From assembly GCF_010646885.2 (NCBI RefSeq), contig NZ_CP050700.1:3126501-3190500 (forward strand): a DNA stretch of 64,000 nucleotides, in the 5' to 3' direction. The notes beneath the pieces were generated by a model. The model was not told where the DNA came from, made no database searches, and saw only the letters and a program-made list of their open reading frames with translations. Made by a program: the position numbers and the translations under genes. The DNA comes from Desulfopila sp. IMCC35008 (GTDB lineage Bacteria > Desulfobacterota > Desulfobulbia > Desulfobulbales > Desulfocapsaceae). Below, piece by piece: positions 57,708 through 64,000 of this stretch (positions are counted from its first letter, which is position 1; every line of letters begins with the position of its first letter).

Positions 57708-58286
57708 TTACGTGGGGAGCAAATCTTTCGCCCATTCAGGAAGAGGATTTGTTTTAAGCTCAAAGGTTCCGGATTTCATCACTATGATCTGCTGAAATGG
57801 ATTATCCCGGGATGAATTATCCATTATTCTTGCTTCTTCAACGAGTGACAGGGCGGTTTTGACGTGTTGCAACGTTCTTGGTATCCGCGAATGAATTTTC
57901 TCTGGCGGAACGCTGTGCCCCCCTTCAGAGACACGCTGCCGAACTCGAGCCTCATTCAGACTTGAGTCCACTAAATGGATATACACCAGAGTGATTTGAT
58001 AGCCATTGGCTTTTGCCTGGGCAAGAAAATCTATCTTGGAGGGATGGGAGAAGACAGTCTCAAAACAAAATGAAATTCCCTGAGAGAGTAGATCTTCTCT
58101 GATTTTTGCAGCGAGGGTTGCGGCCTGGTAACTTATGGCTTCCTGATTTTTCGTATCTAAATCCTGAGCTATAAGATCCGCATTGACAAACCTGATGCCA
58201 TATCGGGCGAGATACAGGTTGTAAAATGTTGACTTACCCGCACCATTTCCGCCAGCTAACACCCAGAGTTGTCTCGGGTTCGTCAT
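57708..58286 (-). CDS. Zeta-toxin-family kinase (toxin)
   Basis: A 192-residue P-loop kinase of the zeta toxin/UDP-N-acetylglucosamine kinase type. Walker A is LAGGNGAGKSTFYN at the N-terminus. FETVFSHPSK and the arginine-rich RQRVSEGGHSVPPEKIHSRI are typical of small zeta-like proteins. Zeta toxins phosphorylate UDP-GlcNAc or related targets and block cell wall synthesis; activity here is inferred. Its ATG overlaps the stop of the ParD-like antitoxin gene (TAATG), the normal antitoxin-toxin order. Confidence 0.85.
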   Translation of the reverse strand: MTNPRQLWVLAGGNGAGKSTFYNLYLARYGIRFVNADLIAQDLDTKNQEAISYQAATLAAKIREDLLSQGISFCFETVFSHPSKIDFLAQAKANGYQITLVYIHLVDSSLNEARVRQRVSEGGHSVPPEKIHSRIPRTLQHVKTALSLVEEARIMDNSSRDNPFQQIIVMKSGTFELKTNPLPEWAKDLLPT

Positions 58287-58693
58287 TAGATTGCCTTGAA
58301 TTCACCATTTTTAAATGAACCTGTCTGTCTCTCTTTAGTGATGGAATCTACGCGATCAAGGTAACCCGGATGTTCAAGACTTGCCTCATAGTACACTTTC
58401 GCACCTGTAACTTTTTCAGCAAGGAGACCATTACGTCTGTCGTTTTCGAGATTGTTGAACAGAGCATCGGCATCAATGGGAATTGACTGACCTACTGCCG
58501 GGATTTCGAGTTTGATCGTTTTTATGCCTTGAGAGACGGCATAAGCATCTGTAATATCTAATTTGGACGAAATCGCTTTCCCTAATTTTGCCCAATATTC
58601 AAGTTGCTTAGCCTTTGATCTATTCTGAATTCTGGCTTCACGCTCTGCCTGAAGTGCCAAGTCCTGGTCTATTCTTAATGATACAGTGCCCAT
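58286..58693 (-). CDS. ParD-like antitoxin
   Basis: A 135-residue protein with a ribbon-helix-helix-like N-terminus (VSLRIDQDLALQAEREARIQ, RSKAKQLEYWAKLGKAI), as in the ParD_like family, and a C-terminal half (ALFNNLENDRRNGLLAEKVT, YEASLEHPGYLDRVDS) that probably binds the toxin. I start at the ATG at 58693 because AGGAGG lies five bases upstream; the frame is open further. It is directly coupled to the zeta toxin. A dyad over the likely promoter suggests autoregulation. Confidence 0.8.
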   Translation of the reverse strand: MGTVSLRIDQDLALQAEREARIQNRSKAKQLEYWAKLGKAISSKLDITDAYAVSQGIKTIKLEIPAVGQSIPIDADALFNNLENDRRNGLLAEKVTGAKVYYEASLEHPGYLDRVDSITKERQTGSFKNGEFKAI

Positions 58694-58709
58694 AATGACC
58701 TCCTGTTTT

Positions 58710-58741
58710 TGATGCAGCAAGCATCAAAGTGATGCATTATG
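58710..58741 (-). promoter_or_regulatory. Probable promoter and operator of the toxin-antitoxin operon
   Basis: TGATGC-AGCAA-GCATCA (58710-58726) is an inverted repeat, with a third TGATGCA copy at 58730-58736. On the minus strand CATAAT (58741-58736) can serve as the -10, so the repeats cover the start of transcription. This fits binding of the ribbon-helix-helix antitoxin. Inferred. Confidence 0.45.
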
Positions 58742-58814
58742 CCACAATTTAGTCCTAATTTGTCGCTATGTCAATAACAGTCTCATTTGGTGCTGGGAAC
58801 AGGCTGGATAAACA

Positions 58815-59420
58815 GGCAATGTGTTGGGGCATGTCCTGCTGGCGGAAAAATTGCTGAAACAGAAGATGTTGACCAAAGTTGGGCTGTATGTCAGCTCAGA
58901 AGCAGCAAGGGGAATTCCAGGAATGGATGAACGCCCGATTTTAACCACTTCATCAGTGAATGAATTTGCAACTATCGCAGACGGGTTCTTTTTTACATCG
59001 CATTCGGATTCAATAAAACCGTATGCTCCGGTCAAATACATGGGTGCCCTGTGGATGTCTTCACTTGCCCGTCAATATCCGGATGTGAGACTCATTACTA
59101 TGAGTCCGGGAGGAACAGCAGGTACAGAAGTCACGAATTCTACTTCGTCATTTAAATCGCTCATGTTCAAACTGGTGATAAGAGTGATGTGTCTGGTTGG
59201 AAAAATGCACAAAGTGGAAGTCGGAGCAAAACAATTTGTCGATGGTTTACTGGATCAGTCGTATAAAAGCGGTGTGTTTTACGCGAGTAAAGAAGGTATC
59301 ACGGGGCCAGTCGGAGATCAGAGCGAAATTTTTACTGACTTGGCCAACGAGACTATTCAGGACAATGCACGTGAAGCTGCACAATTCACAGATTTTTATA
59401 ACAACAGCGTGTGTCCCTAA
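58815..59420 (+). pseudogene. Short-chain dehydrogenase lacking its N-terminal third
   Basis: The frame encodes the middle and C-terminal part of a short-chain dehydrogenase: NVLGHVLLAEKLL (the NxxG helix), YVSSEAARGIPGM, VKYMGALWMSSLARQYPDVR (catalytic YxxxK replaced by the related VKYMGAL context) and SPGGTAGTEV, then GVFYASKEGITGP. The cofactor-binding TGxxxGIG region is absent; upstream the frame meets a stop at 58809 and then the toxin-antitoxin promoter. The rest is uninterrupted, so truncation is recent or the product is used for something else. I treat it as a remnant. Confidence 0.65.
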
Positions 59421-59620
59421 AGATAGCTCCCATTGGTGCTTTGCAGTGCTCATACTGAGGAATTATAGATTTAACGCGAAAATTGTACAGTAGTTCGCCA
59501 CCTTCTCTTCCTTACAGATCTTCTTAGCGATGAATTTTCCGCAATTATGGACTATATGAAAGGTTTTCACATCTGGTTTACTACATACCCCTCATATTTT
59601 TTTCCGTAGAAGATTGTCTT

Positions 59621-60550
59621 ATGAAGATAGAACGATTACTGGCGATTATTGTCCTCCTTCTCAATCGTCGGAGGATAACAGCCAAGGAGCTGGCAGAGCG
59701 TTTCGAGGTGTCGATCCGCACAATTTATCGCGATATTGCCTCCCTGAACGGAGCGGGTATTCCAATTATCACCAGTCAAGGGTATGAGGGTGGTCTCGCA
59801 ATCCCTGAAAGCTACAAATTGAGCCGGCAGCTTCTCACCCCGCGGGATCTGGAGGCTATGATCTCTACCTTGCAGGGTGTCAATCAGGGAATGGTGCACA
59901 AGGATTTGCAGCGGATCATTGAGATGCTTGTCAGTCTCCTGCCTAAAGACGACGACGCGAGACTACCCAGGCGACAGCCTTCTTTTGTTGTCGATCTCAC
60001 CCCCTGGGGTCCAATGGAAACCCCTAATCAGACTATGCAAATAGTGCAGCGGGCTGTCGACGATACACACCTGTTGGCTTTCAGCTACAAAGATGCTTCC
60101 GGCAGAAGCACCAGTCGCATAGTGGAACCCCATACACTGATTTATAAAGGCTACGCCTGGTACCTCCTCGCTTACTGCAGGCTACGAGGTGATTTTAGAG
60201 TTTTTCGTCTCTCACGCATTTCAGGCCCTCGCCTTGCCGAGGGCTCGTTCCTCGTCCGCGACCCTGGTGATATCCATCGTTTTTTTCAATTTAATTATGG
60301 CCCTTCACAGGCTGTTGTTCTACGCTTTTCTCCAGCGGTACGCACCAGGGTTGAAGATTCTTTTCCAGGTGCTGAGCTGGATTGTGGTGAAGACGGTTAT
60401 ATCACTGCTCGTCTCGAATTGCCCGATGATCCCTGGATCCTTGCTTTTATCCTGGGGTTGGGCGCTGATGCAGAAATTATTGAACCGGACAGCTGGCGAC
60501 AAGCTGTAAAAGAAAATCTCGCTAAAATGAAAAATCTTTACGAAACTTGA
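59621..60550 (+). CDS. YafY-type transcriptional regulator (HTH and WYL domains)
   Basis: Ligand-responsive DNA-binding protein of 309 residues: an N-terminal winged helix-turn-helix (ITAKELAERFEVSIRTIYRD), a WYL domain in the middle (YKGYAWYLLAYCRLRGDFRV, FRLSRISG) and a WCX C-terminal region. The ligand is unknown. It lies between the dehydrogenase remnant and the VOC gene, all on the plus strand, and may control them. Intact, with an ATG start and no strong ribosome binding site. Confidence 0.88.
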   Translation: MKIERLLAIIVLLLNRRRITAKELAERFEVSIRTIYRDIASLNGAGIPIITSQGYEGGLAIPESYKLSRQLLTPRDLEAMISTLQGVNQGMVHKDLQRIIEMLVSLLPKDDDARLPRRQPSFVVDLTPWGPMETPNQTMQIVQRAVDDTHLLAFSYKDASGRSTSRIVEPHTLIYKGYAWYLLAYCRLRGDFRVFRLSRISGPRLAEGSFLVRDPGDIHRFFQFNYGPSQAVVLRFSPAVRTRVEDSFPGAELDCGEDGYITARLELPDDPWILAFILGLGADAEIIEPDSWRQAVKENLAKMKNLYET

Positions 60551-60668
60551 CATACTGTTGTCACGGGCCATGTTTATCCTTACGGCAAGGGATTCGGGAA
60601 TACTTTCCGAATGCAAAGTGTAGCGATGTGATTCGCGTTGCTATATCATTCTCAAACAGGAGCAAGCA

Positions 60669-61040
60669 ATGAAGACTAATCCCGTTGTCTGGTTTGAAAT
60701 TTATGTTCAGGATATGCCGAGAGCAAAATCTTTCTACGAAAAAATGTTGAATCTGGAATTGACAGAGTTGCCGAACGAGGGCATGGAAATGTTCACGTTT
60801 CCAATGCTTGAAGACGGCCCGGGGGCTATGGGTGCCCTGGCGAAGATGGAGGGCTGTCCCTCAGGCGGTAACAGTACTCAGGTCTATTTTGCCTGTGACG
60901 ACTGTGCAGTTGAAGCGGCCCGAGCCAAAGAGCATGGCGGGCAAATTTTAAAAGAGAAATTCTCCATCGGGGAACATGGCTTTATTGCTATGGTTATTGA
61001 TCCTGACGGCAACGTGATCGGTTTGCATTCTATGCATTGA
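60669..61040 (+). CDS. VOC-family (glyoxalase-like) protein
   Basis: A single-domain vicinal-oxygen-chelate protein of 123 residues. It starts VVWFEIYVQDMPRAKSFYEK and ends FIAMVIDPDGNVIGLHSMH, the pattern of stand-alone glyoxalase/bleomycin-resistance-like proteins. The metal ligands cannot be assigned with confidence and the substrate is unknown. A good ribosome binding site (AGGAG) precedes the ATG. It follows the WYL regulator by about 120 bases. Confidence 0.88.
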   Translation: MKTNPVVWFEIYVQDMPRAKSFYEKMLNLELTELPNEGMEMFTFPMLEDGPGAMGALAKMEGCPSGGNSTQVYFACDDCAVEAARAKEHGGQILKEKFSIGEHGFIAMVIDPDGNVIGLHSMH

Positions 61041-61086
61041 CGGTCAGCTGTCATATATTGAGCTCTAAACAATTGACCATCGAGAT

Positions 61087-61359
61087 TCATTCGTCGATTG
61101 AAGCGTTTGCGTACAGGCCATTAAAAAGCCTCATCACTCGAACCAGATTGCCCAGAGGCGTCTGTACAAGAAGATGGTAGTGGTTGGACATCAGGTAATA
61201 AGCAGGGACTCTGAGACTAAACATCTCAGATGTCTCCTGCAGAGGGGAGATAAACATCTCAAATTCTACTGCCTCAAAAAAAGTATTTCCCTCTCGCCTT
61301 CCACCGTTCATCAATTGATACCAGGCCTCAGGATCTTCTATTCGCAAAGGTCTTGTCAT
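61087..61359 (-). pseudogene. REP-associated tyrosine transposase (RAYT), C-terminally truncated
   Basis: The first half of a Y1-type transposase is clear: TRPLRIEDPEAWYQLMNGGR, LQETSEMFSLRVPAYYLMSN and the catalytic HUH motif as HYHLLVQTP, followed by FNGLYAN. The frame then ends, and the second helix with the catalytic tyrosine is gone, so it cannot be active. I start at the Met before TRPLRI. Just upstream on the same strand is AAAAAGGGACAGATTCAGTT, a sequence type often found ahead of RAYT genes. Confidence 0.75.
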
Positions 61360-61398
61360 AACAAAAAACTGTCCAATTTCAATTGAGGGCAACAGCTC

Positions 61399-61417
61399 TA
61401 AACTGAATCTGTCCCTT
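61399..61417 (-). repeat. RAYT-associated-type motif, right copy
   Basis: Minus strand AAGGGACAGATTCAGTTTA, about 40 bases before the transposase start and similar in sequence and direction to the copy at 57684-57702. Confidence 0.35.
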
Positions 61418-61646
61418 TTTTGTAATGTGAGTACTCGCTACCAGCTCGTAATACCTGAACAGTAGGAATTTCAAATCTATTTTGCCTCAAAACAGGTACT
61501 TGTCAGATCACGTCGTACCTACTACACTGAGAAATCAGTCGATCTACATACTACAGATATTTGTAACTATATGAACAATTTAGAAAGTTCCCCCTGCGAC
61601 TGCTACCTTGTCAATGGGCCATCAAAGGAAAGGGCTAGATTCTTAC
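61418..61646. other. Non-coding stretch
   Basis: Between the transposase fragment and the LuxR-type remnant. I see no reading frame, repeat or structured element here. Confidence 0.4.
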
Positions 61647-62004
61647 ATGGACACATTGCTGATAACCACGTTTCATATACCTCTTCTACCGGATGAGACC
61701 GTCACAAGACCACGCCTCAGCAACAGGCTGTCATCCACGACAAAAGTGTCCCTCATTTGCGCACCAGCCGGATGTGGCCATTGCATTTTGTGACTGGCTT
61801 TTCAACAGTGCCACAGTTTTACGAGAAAGGGCCGAGGTTGCTGAGATGTTAAAAAATCTTACGTACGAGCATAGTCCTGAGATAAGGGAAATATATGTAA
61901 CAAAGCTGAGCAAATTCGTCGCGAGCATTGATTCAACCCTCTCATCCGAACTTGTTAAAAAGTATATAAACCGTAGTGGCAGTGAATTATGGCCATGGGA
62001 GTGA
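61647..62004 (+). pseudogene. Remnant of a LuxR/MalT-type ATP-binding regulator fused to unrelated sequence
   Basis: From the ATG at 61647 the product reads LLITTFHIPLLPDETVTRPR then LSNRLSSTTKVSLICAPAGC, the N-terminus and P-loop region of MalT-like LuxR regulators. The frame breaks within the P-loop at 61791 (TGA); the neighbouring frame carries on with FCDWL, as expected for the next block (DW). After about 61815 the match ends, and a 60-residue stretch (ERAEVAEMLKNLTYEHSPEI and on, to 62004) is not part of that family. Deletion and frameshift, hence dead. Confidence 0.6.
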
Positions 62005-62025
62005 ATGCCTGCAGGTGATTGGTGA

Positions 62026-62253
62026 TTAGAATTCACTTTTTCAGACAACTCTGAAATAGGAGTCTTCCAGGTCCAATCCTCCGGTCAGCACACGCCTACC
62101 CAAACCTATCAAGATCAAGACGGCAACATTTTCACCCATACTCCCGGCAATAGTCCCAATATGCCTGTCATAGAATTGAACCGACACCTTAATGGGAAAA
62201 TGGTACTGTTTCAAGAATTACAGAACGTTAAAATGTTCAATTTGGCAAGATAA
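62026..62253 (+). pseudogene. Short open fragment of unknown origin
   Basis: A 75-codon open stretch between two stops with ordinary amino acid composition (GVFQVQSSGQHTPTQTYQDQ, DGNIFTHTPGNSPNMPVIEL). It has no start codon near its beginning and no ribosome binding site, so it looks like the tail end of a lost gene. No family recognised. Confidence 0.25.
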
Positions 62254-62274
62254 CGTGTAGGATAATCGGGAATT

Positions 62275-63252
62275 CTAAATCTGTGGGACATTCCATTTAT
62301 TTTCGACACCCTTGCATGCTACTCCATAATATTTTTCTCTTTTTCCTTCTATGATCAAGGTCTGTTGATATTGTCGGCAAGTGGTTCGATCGTTCCTCTG
62401 AAATGTCTGCATCTGAGTCATATCCATTTGTACAACTCCGGAGCCGGAATGCCAGGCATGCGTTACACCCTCCTGACTAGTCTGTAAACTGTTCTGAAAA
62501 AAACGATCCATTTCAACTCTATCCGAGTCTGATATACCATCCCTTTCAAGCACAGGTAGTATAGCTGCCAAGCGTTTTCTTGTCACCCGTCTGTCCTCCC
62601 CGCGATATTCCCTTTCATACGCAACCCAATGGTTAATCTCGGGGGCATAGTACCAGGCACGGTATTCACGTGCAAATGCCGTACTGCTTGAATTTTTCCC
62701 TGAAAACCGTGCACAAGCCACCTTCAATGTGTCGAACTTGCCAGCTGGCACTGTCACCTTGGCATCGCCTTCAACTTCGCATGACCAGTATGCACGGTAA
62801 GTTCTAAACGGTCCTCCTTTAGGATGCCATTTGTTGATTTCGAAATATCCTGAAGTTTTTCCAACTGAAAGAGGCCAAAGGGAATAGGCCTTTCGGCCGA
62901 AAACGAATTGAGCGTGTTCAAAAGTCCTCGTACCTTCGTGAGTTTTGGATTCCCAACTTAAGGGCCTGAAGGTAAAATCGTGGCTCCCGACAGATCGATC
63001 CCCCCGGTGATTCAGCCATTGCACAGAGTCTTTATCTACATTTTCCACAGTGTCCCACCTGCCACTTGCATAAACAAATACAGTTCCTGGAATATAGGTA
63101 GGTAAGTCCAGAATCCCCTGGGGAGCTGCATCTTGCACTGACCGAGTAGTAGCCACAGGATTGGTGCAGCCCGCCATGACACCAGACCCTGCGATAAGAA
63201 ATATAATCAGGCCACGAATAGCCTTGTTTAAGATTTGACCTTTTCTGAACAT
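62275..63252 (-). CDS. Lipoprotein with a 17-kDa-surface-antigen-like C-terminus
   Basis: A 325-residue predicted lipoprotein: the signal is GLIIFLIAGSGVMAGC with the lipobox cysteine at the end. The central part (LPTYIPGTVFVYASGRWDTV, FRTYRAYWSCEVEGDAKVTV) is not recognised. The last 60 residues (CRQYQQTLIIEGKREKYYGV, then ACKG and W) resemble the C-terminal domain of 17 kDa surface-antigen lipoproteins. It is the last of three minus-strand genes after the HprK-like and PqqD-like genes, 67 bases downstream of the latter. Function unknown. Confidence 0.75.
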   Translation of the reverse strand: MFRKGQILNKAIRGLIIFLIAGSGVMAGCTNPVATTRSVQDAAPQGILDLPTYIPGTVFVYASGRWDTVENVDKDSVQWLNHRGDRSVGSHDFTFRPLSWESKTHEGTRTFEHAQFVFGRKAYSLWPLSVGKTSGYFEINKWHPKGGPFRTYRAYWSCEVEGDAKVTVPAGKFDTLKVACARFSGKNSSSTAFAREYRAWYYAPEINHWVAYEREYRGEDRRVTRKRLAAILPVLERDGISDSDRVEMDRFFQNSLQTSQEGVTHAWHSGSGVVQMDMTQMQTFQRNDRTTCRQYQQTLIIEGKREKYYGVACKGVENKWNVPQI

Positions 63253-63319
63253 GATTAGTCCCTCTAGAGTTGGTTAAGGATGTTAAAACACGAACAGGCA
63301 ACGCCTTCAACTGAAGCGA

Positions 63320-63622
63320 TTACCGTTCAGCTTGTAAGAAAACAAGCCCCATATCGTTAAGTTTTCCGATCAGTTCGTACACATCTTTTTCGACTTGTTT
63401 CTTTGCAACGCCGGGAAAGGCTGCTGCCAACACTTGTATGATCTCCACAGGGGATTTCGGTTGTTCAAGTAAACGCCAAACTGCAGCCCCGATGGAGTTC
63501 AGATTGAAGATGGTTCCAGCCTGTTCATCCATGAGTAAGAGTTCGTCATCTATGCACCGTTCTTTGACATCAAGAGTCCTTTTTGTGATTATTGTTACAT
63601 CATCGAGTTTCATTTTGACCAT
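63320..63622 (-). CDS. PqqD-family peptide-binding protein
   Basis: A 100-residue PqqD-like winged-helix protein, the fold that acts as a RiPP recognition element and holds a precursor peptide for its modifying enzyme. Diagnostic features are the hydrophobic ELLLMDEQAGTIFNLNSIGA and AVWRLLEQPKSPVEIIQVLA, and the tail LIGKLNDMGLVF. It starts 25 bases after the HprK-like gene, so they are cotranscribed. PqqD proteins of this kind often stand beside HPr-kinase-like proteins in exosortase or peptide-modification loci; the partners here are only partly visible. Confidence 0.8.
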   Translation of the reverse strand: MVKMKLDDVTIITKRTLDVKERCIDDELLLMDEQAGTIFNLNSIGAAVWRLLEQPKSPVEIIQVLAAAFPGVAKKQVEKDVYELIGKLNDMGLVFLQAER

Positions 63623-63647
63623 TGGAACCGGTTAAATTTATTCACGT

Positions 63648-64000
63648 TCATGGGCTACCAAATCTTTTCATGAGGAGGTTTGCTCCGGATTCCACGTCTT
63701 GGTAGGTGAGGTGGTAGCAATCGGAATTGTCAACTAATGAAGTAACCCTGTCCACGATGTCTGTTGGACTCGTTTCCCTGGCGAAATTCCTAAGAATTAT
63801 TTCTTTAATCACTGTTTTTCGCTGAGCCGGTTTCAGCACAGGATCGCAAGTCGATTCTCTTTTGAGCATGATAATGCCCTTAATGGGAGAAATTGTTCCG
63901 TAAGGTACCAATTCGGAGTCATTAAGCTTCAGGTAACAGTACCGCATGTTTCTGATAGAGCTACGATCTCGCACAAAATTTCTGAACGATTCATTTAGGT
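63648..64000 (-). CDS. Probable HPr-kinase-like protein (5' part outside the window)
   Basis: The minus-strand frame is open through the right edge, so only the C-terminal 117 residues are seen. They read as the end of an HprK-related ATPase: SPIKGIIMLKRE, then a helix with AQRKTVIKEIILRNF and a final SDCYHLTYQDVESGANLLMK, matching the usual layout (strand ending in a fixed IxxL segment, helical region, then CYxL near the end). The P-loop would lie outside. The identification is by pattern and by its PqqD neighbour, so it is tentative. Confidence 0.45.
   Translation of the reverse strand, partial: LNESFRNFVRDRSSIRNMRYCYLKLNDSELVPYGTISPIKGIIMLKRESTCDPVLKPAQRKTVIKEIILRNFARETSPTDIVDRVTSLVDNSDCYHLTYQDVESGANLLMKRFGSP

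Noticed and set aside
1..64000. tRNA, rRNA, tmRNA or CRISPR arrays
   Set aside because: Read both strands for T-loop-like GGTTCGA-type motifs with matching stems and for evenly spaced direct repeats; none found. A covariance-model scan would be decisive.

Overview
The window reads as an anaerobic Gram-negative chromosome, most likely a Desulfobacterota bacterium close to Desulfobulbales. The evidence is the mix of an indolepyruvate:ferredoxin oxidoreductase pair, a short anaerobe-type ThiC, folate-dependent TrmFO, a Gram-negative envelope set (WaaA, TamA/TamB, LolC/LolD, AsmA) and several sigma-54 signalling proteins. The taxonomic call is inference from gene content; no rRNA gene is present. 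I recognised no tRNA, rRNA, CRISPR array or prophage.

Layout. 1-5.1 kb: 3' part of pta, a decayed HD-GYP gene, then iorA-iorB. 5.1-11 kb: a PBP1A-type peptidoglycan synthase facing mutL, a 3D-domain lipoprotein and trmFO. 11-19.1 kb (minus strand): HDOD protein, PilB/GspE-type ATPase, a chromosomal primase-helicase and a 1116-residue HEAT/cyclic-nucleotide/PilZ protein. 19.5-25.4 kb (minus): maf, fabL, a DUF362 protein, serA and a B12-type radical SAM protein. 25.5-31.2 kb: an M1-peptidase/ChaN/PDZ fusion, waaA and a cyclophilin-FKBP fusion. 31.3-39.7 kb (minus): a lone recombinase SAM-like domain, an M32 carboxypeptidase, trpS, grpE-dnaK and an NtrC-type regulator. 39.7-45.2 kb: tamB/tamA, upstream of and apparently cotranscribed with that regulator. 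45.3-50.3 kb: rlmD-like gene and lysS-lolC-lolD. 50.5-56.8 kb: an AsmA protein, a TPP-riboswitch-controlled thiC and a hybrid histidine kinase.

56.8-62.3 kb is an accessory, decaying zone: a broken sigma-54 activator, a zeta-toxin/ParD-like toxin-antitoxin pair, an N-terminally truncated short-chain dehydrogenase, intact WYL and VOC genes, a truncated RAYT transposase and a LuxR/MalT remnant. RAYT-associated sequence motifs lie at both sides of much of it. The right edge (62.3-64 kb, minus strand) holds an HprK-like protein running off the window, a PqqD-type peptide-binding protein and a lipoprotein, which may be the end of a peptide-modification operon.

The least expected signals are two intergenic loci, each with a near-consensus -24/-12 sigma-54 promoter followed within 70-90 nt by an intrinsic terminator and no reading frame between them (22.00-22.09 kb minus, 52.84-52.96 kb plus). 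These look like sigma-54-dependent small RNAs. They share C-rich segments, and one also carries a CU-rich segment complementary to ribosome binding sites. The window also encodes an intact NtrC-type activator that could act on such promoters, but linking it to them is a hypothesis.
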